From NCBI GenBank assembly GCA_946408315.1, contig CAMJRV010000123.1:1-6972 (forward strand): a stretch of DNA of 6,972 bases, read 5' to 3'. Each line of letters opens with the position of its first letter. Position 1 is the stretch's first letter. This DNA is from an uncultured Bacillota bacterium (GTDB lineage Bacteria; Bacillota; Clostridia; Peptostreptococcales; Anaerovoracaceae). The position numbers and the translations under genes are program-made. Of this stretch, positions 1 to 5,863 are shown piece after piece. The notes below the pieces were generated by a model. The model was given only the letters and a program-made list of their open reading frames with translations, did not search any database and was not told the origin of the DNA.

Positions 1-2
1 GA

Positions 3-116
3 ACCCAGGAACTGTCCTTTACGGAATGGGGCCGCCTGATCGCGCTGTCAACCGCTCCCCTCTGGTTCCATGAGCTGTTCGTCCTCGTAAAATATTTAAA
101 GAAAAGAACAGTATAA
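3..116 (+). CDS. C-terminal end of an unidentified, probably membrane-associated protein (partial)
   Basis: The third forward frame is open from the window edge to a TAA at 114-116, giving 37 residues. The segment contains a hydrophobic stretch (around LIALSTAPLWF and LFVLVKYL) and ends in a basic tail, KYLKKRTV. That pattern is typical of a last membrane helix followed by a cytoplasmic end, but this is inference from composition. The other two forward frames stop earlier (at about 39 and 74), and no minus-strand reading here has a start with a ribosome binding site. The gene converges on dapH and is followed 30 nt later by the large hairpin at 147-250. I do not recognise the family, and too little of the protein is present to assign a function. 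Confidence 0.5.
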   Translation, partial: TQELSFTEWGRLIALSTAPLWFHELFVLVKYLKKRTV

Positions 117-146
117 AATAACAAGGGGCTAGGTACGCAATAAAAA

Positions 147-250
147 GCCTGCCGGGTTATAGTGACCGTAGAAACCGTGAAACCGAATACCGTTTTTATG
201 CGCCAGCATAGAAAAACGGCGGTTTCCAAGGTCACTATAACCCGGCAGGC
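147..250. terminator. 104-nt imperfect palindrome, probable bidirectional intrinsic terminator
   Basis: The outer arms, 147-167 and 230-250, are perfect 21-bp inverted repeats beginning GCCTGCCGGG. Pairing continues inward with 171-177/220-226 (GAAACCG), 190-197/212-219 (CCGTTTTT) and 198-201/206-209 (ATGC, loop GCCA), about 41 pairs in all. The left arm carries a 12-nt unpaired insertion that includes a second copy of GAAACCG (179-185). On the plus strand the stem is followed by seven Ts (256-262). On the minus strand it is followed by TTTTTATT (146-139). It sits between the end of the plus-strand gene at 116 and the end of dapH at 292, where a shared terminator is expected. The stem is much longer than an ordinary terminator, so a palindromic or MITE-like repeat recruited as a terminator is also possible. 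Confidence 0.8.
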
Positions 251-291
251 AATCATTTTTTTGTGCTTGTCCAATCAAAAGAGATCCGGAA

Positions 292-984
292 CTACAGTTC
301 TCGCAAAGCGTCCACCACCGCAGTCTTCAGCTTTGCCTTCTCATCTTTCATCTTGATAATCTTTGCAGGAATTCCAGCGACTACGGCATTTTCCGGGACA
401 TCCTCGATCACGATGGCTCCGGCGGCCACAACGGCACCTTTTCCGACCCGGACACCTTCCAGCACCACAGCATTGGCGCCTACCATGACATCATCCTCTA
501 TGATGACCGGGGTTGCACACGGCGGTTCCACGACGCCAGCCAGGACGCTGCCTGCTCCGATGTGGCAGTTTCTCCCTACGATGGCTCTCCCGCCCAGTAC
601 CGCATTCATGTCGATCATTGTTCCCGCTCCGACCATAGCGCCGATATTGATCACAGCACCCATCATGACGACGGCATGCTCGCCGATTTCAACATGCTCC
701 CGAATGATGGCGCCCGGTTCGATCCGCGCGTTGAGATTCTTCGTATCCAGCATCGGAATCGCCGAGTTTCGGCGATCGCTCTCCACGACGATCTCTTCAA
801 TATCGTCTGCATATTCCTCGATGACCGGCCTGATCTCGGACCATTCTCCGAAAACGATCCGATCGGCTGACCCGAAGATTTTGCAGTTCACAAAGGGAAG
901 CGGCCGCCTCTCCCTTATATACACCTTGACCGGCGTCTTTTTTTCCGAATTGCTGATATATTGTATGATTTCTTTTGCATTCAT
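292..984 (-). CDS. dapH: 2,3,4,5-tetrahydropyridine-2,6-dicarboxylate N-acetyltransferase
   Basis: This cytoplasmic enzyme transfers acetyl from acetyl-CoA to tetrahydrodipicolinate, the acetylase branch of lysine/diaminopimelate synthesis used by Bacillus and relatives. The 230-residue product matches the Bacillus DapH pattern throughout (236 residues in B. subtilis as I recall it). It has an N-terminal DapH domain (about 1-80) with KTPVKVY and VFGEWSEI, then [10 protein letters not shown] and [11 protein letters not shown] left-handed beta-helix of hexapeptide repeats follows (about 88-205), with [22 protein letters not shown] and [10 protein letters not shown]. The start at 984 is chosen because GAGGTG lies 5 nt upstream and the protein then begins [10 protein letters not shown] like its homologues. 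An in-frame ATG at 1047 would overlap dapA and has no homologous N-terminus. It is the last gene of the operon, 40 nt after dapA, and ends before the hairpin terminator. The partner aminotransferase and N-acetyl-DAP deacetylase are not in this window. Confidence 0.96.
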   Translation of the reverse strand: MNAKEIIQYISNSEKKTPVKVYIRERRPLPFVNCKIFGSADRIVFGEWSEIRPVIEEYADDIEEIVVESDRRNSAIPMLDTKNLNARIEPGAIIREHVEIGEHAVVMMGAVINIGAMVGAGTMIDMNAVLGGRAIVGRNCHIGAGSVLAGVVEPPCATPVIIEDDVMVGANAVVLEGVRVGKGAVVAAGAIVIEDVPENAVVAGIPAKIIKMKDEKAKLKTAVVDALREL

Positions 985-1024
985 TCCGTCACCTCTTTTT
1001 TTAACATTCTCTCCCGTCGGTCTT

Positions 1025-1915
1025 CTAAGCAAGTTTCTCTTCCCCATCGGAAATAACTCTCATAGTTTCAATCAGATACTCTCTGGTACGTCCTTCCATC
1101 TCATATAAAGGAAGCCTGTATTTCCCCACATTCATGCCCTTGACGTTCATCGCTTCCTTGATGGGGATCGGATTCGTTTCCACAAACAGTGCGTTGATAA
1201 ATTCCAGATACTTCAGTTGCATGGCCTTCGCAAGCTCCACGTCCCCGCTCAGATATGCCATTGCCAGCCGGTGCATTTCCCGGGGAATGATGTTTGCGGC
1301 GACAGAAATGACTCCCGCTCCGCCCACCGACATCAGCGGAACGATCATATCGTCGTTTCCGGAATAAAGCGCAAAGTTCTCTCCTGTCAGCCTGGCAATT
1401 TTCGTGACAAAGGAAATATCTCCGCTGGCCTCTTTTATCCCTGCTATATTCTTATGCTGACTTAATTCCTTCAATGCTTCGTATGTGAGGCTGCACCCCG
1501 TTCTGCCCGGCACATTGTACAGGATGATGGGAACGGAAACCGCGTCGGCGATCTCGGTGAAATGATGGATCATTCCCGCACCATTTGTTTTGTTATAGTA
1601 AGGCGTGATCACAAGGAGCCCGTCTGCACCCATACTTTCATATTTGATGCTCTGCTCCTTCGCCACCATCGTGTTGTTTGAGCCGCTTCCCGCAATGATG
1701 GGGATTTTTTTATCCGCGGCTTTGATGGCCACCTCGACGATCTGATCCCTTTCCGTCACGGTCAGCGCCGGCGTTTCCGCCGTCGTTCCCAGAATGCATA
1801 TTCCGTCGCTTCCCTGTTCTATATGCCAATGGATCAACTCTCGAAGCTTATCATAATTTACGCTTCCATCTTCGTGAAACGGCGTAATCAAGGCTACAAT
1901 CGATCCTTTTATCAT
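1025..1915 (-). CDS. dapA: 4-hydroxy-tetrahydrodipicolinate synthase
   Basis: DapA condenses pyruvate with aspartate semialdehyde, the first step specific to the lysine/DAP branch, in the cytoplasm. The 296-residue TIM-barrel protein aligns without gaps to E. coli numbering over its catalytic residues: T44-T45 in GTTAE, Y107 in TPYYNK, Y133 in [11 protein letters not shown]138, and the Schiff-base lysine K161 in [16 protein letters not shown] (198-205) is also a family signature. The start at 1915 is preceded by AAGGGAG 8 nt upstream and gives the canonical [14 protein letters not shown] further ATG at 1933 overlaps the dapF stop but lacks a suitable site. The gene begins 14 nt after dapF. 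Positions matching the E. coli lysine site (H53, H56, E84) are V, R and V here, so lysine feedback on this enzyme is unlikely (inference; Gram-positive enzymes are generally insensitive). Confidence 0.97.
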   Translation of the reverse strand: MIKGSIVALITPFHEDGSVNYDKLRELIHWHIEQGSDGICILGTTAETPALTVTERDQIVEVAIKAADKKIPIIAGSGSNNTMVAKEQSIKYESMGADGLLVITPYYNKTNGAGMIHHFTEIADAVSVPIILYNVPGRTGCSLTYEALKELSQHKNIAGIKEASGDISFVTKIARLTGENFALYSGNDDMIVPLMSVGGAGVISVAANIIPREMHRLAMAYLSGDVELAKAMQLKYLEFINALFVETNPIPIKEAMNVKGMNVGKYRLPLYEMEGRTREYLIETMRVISDGEEKLA

Positions 1916-1929
1916 AAGTTTCTCTCCCT

Positions 1930-2775
1930 TCATTCCTCTTCATAATACCCATAAGCCGTTCTGGCCGCAGGTCCCGTCATCATGACCGTATCGTCCGTTT
2001 TCTGTTCGATACGCAGCTGGCCGTAAGGCAGCAGGACATAGGCGTCCCGTTCGCACCTTCCCTGGACGGCGCCGATAACGACGCTCGCACACGCTCCGGT
2101 CCCGCAGGCAAAGGTCATTCCCGCTCCTCTCTCATACGTGGTGAGCTTCAGCGTTTTGCGGCTTAATATCTGAACAAAATTCACGTTTGTTTTCTCAGAA
2201 AAGACCGGATGATTGGAGATTTCTTCTCCAAGCCGTTCCATGTCCTTCTCGTTCGACAAATCCATTCCGGCAGTTTCCGGCTGATCAAGCCACACAACGG
2301 TATGTATCGTTCCCATAAAGCAGCTGCTGATCTTGATCTCACCGTCCCGGAGCAGGAGCTTCTGATTCAGGAAGCTGTCCCGGTTCGTTTTGATCCCGCA
2401 GCGTTTCGGATCAAAATCCGGTCTGCCCATATCGATCTCAACGAGGAACGAATTTTTTCCCATGATCCTGACGCCCATGGTTCCCGCCAGAGTCTCCACC
2501 GGGTATTCCTCCCGGATACAGATCCCCTCGTCGAAGCAGAACTTCGCAAAGCAGCGCAGACCGTTCCCGCACATGGGCGCCCGGCTCCCGTCACTGTTGA
2601 AGAAGATCATTTCAAGGGGATTTTGCCTGACGATAATCATTCCGTCCGCCCCGACCCCCAACTGCCTGTGACAGATCCGGCGGGCCAGCTCCTGATAGTC
2701 CCGGCCCAAAACCGACTCTTCCGTCAATATGACGAAATCATTGCCACATCCGTGGTACTTTGAAAACCGGATCAT
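1930..2775 (-). CDS. dapF: Diaminopimelate epimerase
   Basis: DapF interconverts LL- and meso-diaminopimelate without a cofactor, using two cysteines as acid and base. Meso-DAP then serves the cell wall or lysine synthesis. The product has 281 residues, normal for the family. It opens with KYHGCGNDF (6-14). The first catalytic cysteine is C69 in MCGNGLRC, and the second is C224 in FACGTGACA, preceded by YERGAG (214-219). Both symmetrical halves of the epimerase fold are complete. The start at 2775 is preferred because it gives the family N-terminus MIRFSKYHG and lies 2 nt after the lysC stop. A start at 2799 would add eight residues without family support and would overlap lysC. No Shine-Dalgarno motif is visible before 2775, so translation is probably coupled to termination of lysC. 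The stop overlaps the region of the dapA ribosome binding site. Confidence 0.96.
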   Translation of the reverse strand: MIRFSKYHGCGNDFVILTEESVLGRDYQELARRICHRQLGVGADGMIIVRQNPLEMIFFNSDGSRAPMCGNGLRCFAKFCFDEGICIREEYPVETLAGTMGVRIMGKNSFLVEIDMGRPDFDPKRCGIKTNRDSFLNQKLLLRDGEIKISSCFMGTIHTVVWLDQPETAGMDLSNEKDMERLGEEISNHPVFSEKTNVNFVQILSRKTLKLTTYERGAGMTFACGTGACASVVIGAVQGRCERDAYVLLPYGQLRIEQKTDDTVMMTGPAARTAYGYYEEE

Positions 2776-2777
2776 GA

Positions 2778-3983
2778 CTACAGACCGAAGGCTTCGCATA
2801 ACGCGATGACAGCCTTTATTTTCTCGTCCCTGTTTACCGTCACTGAGATAGATATTTCCGAAGTCGTGATCTGGTAGTACATGATGCCCTCTTTTGCGAG
2901 AATGGAAAACACCTTGCCCGCAACGCCGGTAGCCGTAGCCATTCCCACTCCTACCAGGGATAAAATCGACAGGTTTGGCTGCTTTTCCACCATGATTTCG
3001 CTCAGGATTTCATGATTTTCAATGGCCTTATCGAGATCCTTTGCCTGCTCATCCGTGCAGCTGAAAGATATGGTGCATTTGTTGTCTCCGTATGTCTGCT
3101 TTGAGATCATATCGACGTTGATATGCAGGTCCGCCAAAAGCTGAAACAGCTTTGCAATCGCCACTCCGTCGTTTTCCATCCCCCTCAGCGAGTAAATGGA
3201 ACAATCATCTGAAATGCTGATACCCGTTACCGGCATCTCTTCAATAAAAATGCTATCATTCATGACGTAAGTCCCCTTTCTTTTATCAGTTTCCAACGAT
3301 TTTCCGATATAGATCTTCACGTTGTACTTCTTGGCTATTTCTACACTCCTCGTTTCCAGCACGGCCGCCCCCGTGGAGGACAGCTCCATCATCTCGTCAT
3401 AGGTGATCCGATCGAGCTTCTTCGCGTCGGGATAGATTTTCGGGTCCGTGGTAAAGATCGCGTCCACATCGGTATATATTTCGCAATCCCATCCGAGCTG
3501 GGCTGCGATAGCCACCGCCGTGGTATCCGAACCGCCCCTTCCCAGCGTCGTGATATCGCCGTCCTCATTGATTCCCTGAAAACCTGCCAGAACGACGACT
3601 TTTCCCTCCTTCAGAAACTGCTCCGTGCGCTCCGTATTGATCTCTTTGATCCGCGCTCTGGAATGGTGTTCTGTCGTTATGAAACCCGACTGAAAACCGG
3701 TCATGGAAACGGCAGGAACGCCCAGGTTCTGCAGCGCGATGGCAAGCAGCGCCACCGCTTTCTGCTCTCCCGTCGCAAGAAGCGCATCCAGCTCTCTCTT
3801 CGGAACGTCCTCCCCGAGCTCTTTTGCCATCGCCACCAGTTCGTTCGTCGTCTTTCCCATGGCGCTGGCTACGATGACGATACCGTCTCCCTCCTTGCGG
3901 AAAGAAGCAATGTGCTTTGCAACGGCACGTATTTTTTCTATATTTTCCAGGCTTGTTCCGCCATATTTCTGTACTACATTCAT
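2778..3983 (-). CDS. lysC: Aspartate kinase with two C-terminal ACT domains
   Basis: This enzyme phosphorylates aspartate, the entry step of the aspartate pathway (lysine, threonine, methionine, DAP). The 401-residue product has the kinase signature KYGGTS (6-11), TGEQ (71-74), the substrate segment FITTEHHSRARI (101-112), GRGGSDTTA (148-156) and TDVDAIFTTDP (171-181). The regulatory part has a first ACT domain at about 252-325 and a second at about 337-398, ending with ITTSEISISVTV. Length and layout match the monofunctional, lysine-type aspartokinases such as B. subtilis LysC (about 408 residues). The start at 3983 overlaps the lysA stop as ATGA and has GAGGAGG about 7 nt upstream. Sitting in a lysine-riboswitch operon, it is most likely the lysine-sensitive isozyme, though the effector cannot be proved from sequence. 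An internal start at codon 241 may produce a separate beta subunit. Confidence 0.95.
   Translation of the reverse strand: MNVVQKYGGTSLENIEKIRAVAKHIASFRKEGDGIVIVASAMGKTTNELVAMAKELGEDVPKRELDALLATGEQKAVALLAIALQNLGVPAVSMTGFQSGFITTEHHSRARIKEINTERTEQFLKEGKVVVLAGFQGINEDGDITTLGRGGSDTTAVAIAAQLGWDCEIYTDVDAIFTTDPKIYPDAKKLDRITYDEMMELSSTGAAVLETRSVEIAKKYNVKIYIGKSLETDKRKGTYVMNDSIFIEEMPVTGISISDDCSIYSLRGMENDGVAIAKLFQLLADLHINVDMISKQTYGDNKCTISFSCTDEQAKDLDKAIENHEILSEIMVEKQPNLSILSLVGVGMATATGVAGKVFSILAKEGIMYYQITTSEISISVTVNRDEKIKAVIALCEAFGL
3261..3278 (-). promoter_or_regulatory. Candidate internal ribosome binding site and start for an aspartokinase beta subunit
   Basis: Within lysC, AAGGGG (3278-3273) can pair with the 16S anti-Shine-Dalgarno over six positions, one of them G-U. 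It lies 9 nt before an in-frame ATG at 3263-3261 (codon 241). Initiation there would give a 161-residue protein ending at 2778, which is exactly the two ACT domains. B. subtilis aspartokinase II is known to make such a beta subunit (about 17 kDa) from an internal start in the same gene. Here it is an inference from the position and quality of the site. Confidence 0.5.
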
Positions 3984-5281
3984 AAGTTTACCTCCTCGTT
4001 TGTCTCTAAACGCATCTGATCAGCGTAGCTTTCCCGTCTGATTACGATCCGGGCCTTCCCGTCCTTGACAAAAGCTACGGCCGGTTTATTCAGCCGGTTG
4101 TAATTGCTCGCCATGGAATATCCATAAGCGCCTGTTCCATACACGACCAGCAGATCGCCCGGCTCTGCCTGCGGAAGCATCGCGCCTTCTATGAGGATAT
4201 CCCCCGATTCGCAGCACTTCCCGGCAACGGTGTATTTTTTCGATTTCTCCCGGTCCATCTTATTCGCCAGATCACATTCATATCTCGCATCGTACAGAGC
4301 CACCCGGATGTTATCCGCCATACCTCCGTCGATAAACAGATAGGATTTGTTCGGCGTGTCCTTCAGGAAACCGACCCTGTAGATCGTGTATCCCGCTTCC
4401 GCGACGATGGACCGTCCCGGTTCGATCATGATTTTCTCCAATTGCAGTTCGTGGTTCCTGATCTCGGCCTCGCATTTTTCAATGATGCTTTTGCATACCT
4501 TCCGGATGGAGCTCGGCTCGTCTTCCGCCGTGTAGCGAACGCCGAAGCCGCCGCCGAAATCAAGCTGCCTTACCTCTATCATATGCTTGGATTTCAGCTT
4601 TTTGATAAATTTCATCATCCGTTCGATCAACGCGTCATACGCTCTCAGATCGAAGATCTGCGATCCGATATGTACGTGAAAACCGTTGAGCTTTGTATAC
4701 TTGCTTTCACGAAGCAGACCGATGAGCTCCAGTATGATTTCTTCTTCCCGGAAGGTCACGCCGAATTTGGAATCCAGATCGCCGGTCACGATGTATTTGT
4801 GGGTGTGGGCCTCGATTCCGGGATTGATCCGGATCAGAACGCCGACCTCCTTCTCCATGCGGTTTGCCATCGCCACGAGCCTTCGGCATTCCATGATACC
4901 GTCGACAACGATTGTGCCGCAACCCAGGGATAAGGCCATTGCAAGCTCGTCCTCCGTCTTGTTGTTCCCGTGAAAGTAAACCTGCTCCATGGGAAAATCC
5001 GACTGGTTCGCGAGATGCAGCTCTCCGCCGCTGACCACATCCAGGCCGAAACCGTATTGTTTCAGCTTATCCAGCATTGCCTTGCAGACAAATGCTTTGG
5101 AAGCGTAAATCACCTCCGTTTTAAAAAGCTCTGAGCGGAAACAGGATTTATAGTCCTGCACCCGTCTTTCCAGCTCTGCTTCATCATAAACAAATAGTGG
5201 AGTCCCGCAGGCGGCGGCCAGTTTATCTGAGGAAACGCCTCCAATTTCCAGCATTCCGCCTGTTGTCATATTCTCCATCAT
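3980..5281 (-). CDS. lysA: Diaminopimelate decarboxylase
   Basis: LysA is a PLP-dependent cytoplasmic enzyme that decarboxylates meso-diaminopimelate to L-lysine, the last step of the pathway. The 433-residue product shows the fold type III decarboxylase order. The PLP lysine is K62 in YASKAF, then HVHIGSQ (202-208), GGGFG (243-247), EPGR (287-290), CESGD (357-361) and YGTGAYGYSM (381-390) in the C-terminal barrel. The start at 5281 is fixed by AAGGAGG at 5296-5290 with an 8-nt spacer. A GTG at 5338 is in frame but would add 19 residues encoded by the leader and across this ribosome binding site. ATG codons at 5281 and 5278 are adjacent and either could be used. It is the first gene of the operon and overlaps lysC by 4 nt. 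Being first behind the riboswitch, it responds directly to lysine, its own product. Confidence 0.97.
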   Translation of the reverse strand: MMENMTTGGMLEIGGVSSDKLAAACGTPLFVYDEAELERRVQDYKSCFRSELFKTEVIYASKAFVCKAMLDKLKQYGFGLDVVSGGELHLANQSDFPMEQVYFHGNNKTEDELAMALSLGCGTIVVDGIMECRRLVAMANRMEKEVGVLIRINPGIEAHTHKYIVTGDLDSKFGVTFREEEIILELIGLLRESKYTKLNGFHVHIGSQIFDLRAYDALIERMMKFIKKLKSKHMIEVRQLDFGGGFGVRYTAEDEPSSIRKVCKSIIEKCEAEIRNHELQLEKIMIEPGRSIVAEAGYTIYRVGFLKDTPNKSYLFIDGGMADNIRVALYDARYECDLANKMDREKSKKYTVAGKCCESGDILIEGAMLPQAEPGDLLVVYGTGAYGYSMASNYNRLNKPAVAFVKDGKARIVIRRESYADQMRLETNEEVNL

Positions 5282-5289
5282 TTTTACCA

Positions 5290-5296
5290 CCTCCTT
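5290..5296 (-). promoter_or_regulatory. lysA ribosome binding site
   Basis: AAGGAGG, a full match to the Shine-Dalgarno consensus, stands 8 nt before the ATG at 5281. It decides the lysA start against the longer in-frame GTG reading from 5338, which would translate through it. Confidence 0.9.
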
Positions 5297-5551
5297 GCTT
5301 GCTAATTTTCCGTAATACTTTGTCGCTGGCTCACTCACAGTCGCTTACGTATTCTCATATACGCGCGCTTCCTGCTCGTTTGCCGCTTCGCGTCTTACGA
5401 AAAATTATCTACGCAATTTAAATTACATATTTAACTATATTTTACATAATTTTACTTGTCGCTTAATTTTAAAACCGCTGCTGCGGCTTTCCTTTCCAAA
5501 ATCTTATACGACGCTTCCGGTACCCTGCATTGCAAATGCAGCCGAATGGAG
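5297..5551 (-). other. Long untranslated leader between riboswitch terminator and lysA
   Basis: About 255 nt separate the terminator U-tract from the lysA ribosome binding site, and I see no gene in them. The stretch holds a perfect 6-bp hairpin (5525-5530/5536-5541, CTGCAT/ATGCAG), a small GC hairpin CCGC-TGCT-GCGG near 5474-5485, a strongly AT-rich core (about 5400-5460) and then a GCGA/GCGC-rich low-complexity part (about 5320-5400). The motif GTCGC (plus strand) recurs at 5322, 5340 and 5458. A possible second promoter lies in the AT-rich core. Its function is unknown. The length is unusual, because many lysine riboswitch terminators stand close to the start codon. Confidence 0.6.
5434..5462 (-). 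promoter_or_regulatory. Possible secondary lysA promoter downstream of the riboswitch
   Basis: On the minus strand GCGACA (5462-5457) is followed after exactly 17 nt by TATAGT (5439-5434). This gives 4 of 6 matches to the -35 consensus and 5 of 6 to the -10 consensus. Transcription would begin near 5427, beyond the riboswitch terminator, and so would escape lysine control. The surrounding DNA is AT-rich, so a chance match is quite possible. Confidence 0.28.
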
Positions 5552-5584
5552 AAACAAAAAAGCCAGTAAGCTTTCCTTACTGAC
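5552..5584 (-). terminator. Riboswitch-controlled intrinsic terminator (lysine attenuator)
   Basis: In the minus-strand RNA, GUCAGUAAG (5584-5576) pairs with CUUACUGGC (5570-5562) over nine positions, one of them U-G, closing a GAAAG loop. Six Us (5561-5556), a G and three more Us follow. It lies about 60 nt after the lysine aptamer. Its 5' arm can alternatively pair with the 3' edge of the aptamer, so it should form when lysine is bound and stop transcription before lysA. Confidence 0.92.
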
Positions 5585-5644
5585 TCACATCAATCGGCGG
5601 ACCTTTCCAGGCCGTCGCAAATTAATTTCCAACGTCATTCAGGA
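5574..5644 (-). promoter_or_regulatory. Predicted antiterminator pairing of the lysine riboswitch
   Basis: RNA from 5644-5634 (UCCUGAAUGAC) can pair antiparallel with 5584-5574 (GUCAGUAAGGA) at 9 of 11 positions. The first segment starts in the 3' strand of aptamer helix P1, and the second is the 5' arm of the terminator. The two structures are therefore mutually exclusive. Between them, 5617-5595 forms its own hairpin (GGAA loop, one mismatch and one bulge), which would shorten the enclosed loop. This is my pairing by eye, without energies. Confidence 0.65.
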
Positions 5645-5797
5645 TAGCGCGCCTACATTCGTAGACAGTTTCATGGCTATTTACCATGAACCCACCTCAG
5701 CTTTCATGCCTGAAAACCGGGTTCGGCGAAGGTTACCTCCGATATGGGTCATGGCCTGCCGGCTCTCCATATCTTCTTTTACTTCGCGACCTCTATC
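5643..5797 (-). promoter_or_regulatory. Lysine riboswitch aptamer (L-box)
   Basis: The minus-strand RNA carries the L-box signatures: GAUAGAGGUCGCGAAG at the 5' end, AUAUGGAGAG, CUUCGCCGAAC, CUGAGGUGGG, AAACUGUC and GCGCUAUCC at the 3' end. The expected helices can be paired. P1 is GAUAG (5797-5793) with CUAUC (5647-5643). P2 is 5787-5782 with 5731-5726 (six pairs), extended by 5773-5767 with 5747-5741 (seven pairs). P3 is 5724-5719 with 5693-5688. P4 is 5690-5684 with 5676-5670, and its strand overlaps P3 at the edge. P5 is 5664-5661 with 5656-5653. Binding of lysine in the five-way junction represses the downstream genes. Position ahead of lysA and four other lysine/DAP genes fits exactly. 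The class assignment is by recognition of conserved segments and helix order. Confidence 0.95.
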
Positions 5798-5812
5798 AAC
5801 TATAATTATCTT

Positions 5813-5841
5813 ATAATACTTTAAAACGTGCAGGATTGCAA
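5813..5841 (-). promoter_or_regulatory. Sigma-A-like promoter of the riboswitch and lysA-dapH operon
   Basis: On the minus strand TTGCAA (5841-5836) and TATTAT (5818-5813) are separated by exactly 17 nt. Transcription would begin near 5806, a few bases before aptamer helix P1, as expected for a riboswitch leader. GATAAT at 5810-5805 is an alternative -10 element with poorer spacing. The promoter begins only 22 nt beyond the stop of the upstream membrane-protein gene. Confidence 0.75.
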
Positions 5842-5863
5842 GTAGTTTTTTTATTTTCTTCTC

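Noticed and set aside
147..250. CRISPR or attachment-site interpretation of the inverted repeat and the doubled GAAACCG.
   Set aside because: There are no regularly spaced repeats or spacers, no integrase gene and no tRNA nearby. The arrangement fits a hairpin.
981..1007. Eight-codon mini-ORF (MLKKEVTE) between dapA and dapH whose TGA overlaps the dapH ATG.
   Set aside because: The only purine-rich site (GGGAG) is 3 nt from its ATG, too near for efficient initiation, and the peptide has no notable features. The GAGGTG within it is simply the dapH ribosome binding site.
263..1108. Long plus-strand open frame (281 codons) opposite dapH.
   Set aside because: It is the antisense shadow of dapH and the end of dapA, Ser/Thr/Pro/Ala-rich without any domain. 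The minus strand carries unmistakable DapH sequence, and the frame has no ribosome binding site.
2209..2763. Plus-strand open frame of 184 codons opposite dapF.
   Set aside because: It is the antisense of a well-conserved epimerase gene, with no recognisable motif and no start signal.
4442..4933. Plus-strand open frame of 163 codons opposite lysA.
   Set aside because: It is the antisense shadow of lysA. It has no domain, and its start lies within a conserved lysA segment.
5282..5338. N-terminal extension of lysA from a GTG at 5338.
   Set aside because: It would read through the perfect AAGGAGG at 5296-5290, adds residues unlike LysA N-termini and has no ribosome binding site of its own.
5470..5490. 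Small GC hairpin (CCGC-TGCT-GCGG) followed by TTTT on the minus strand as a second terminator.
   Set aside because: The stem is only four GC pairs with a short, A-interrupted T-run. It is too weak to call a terminator and is listed only as part of the leader.
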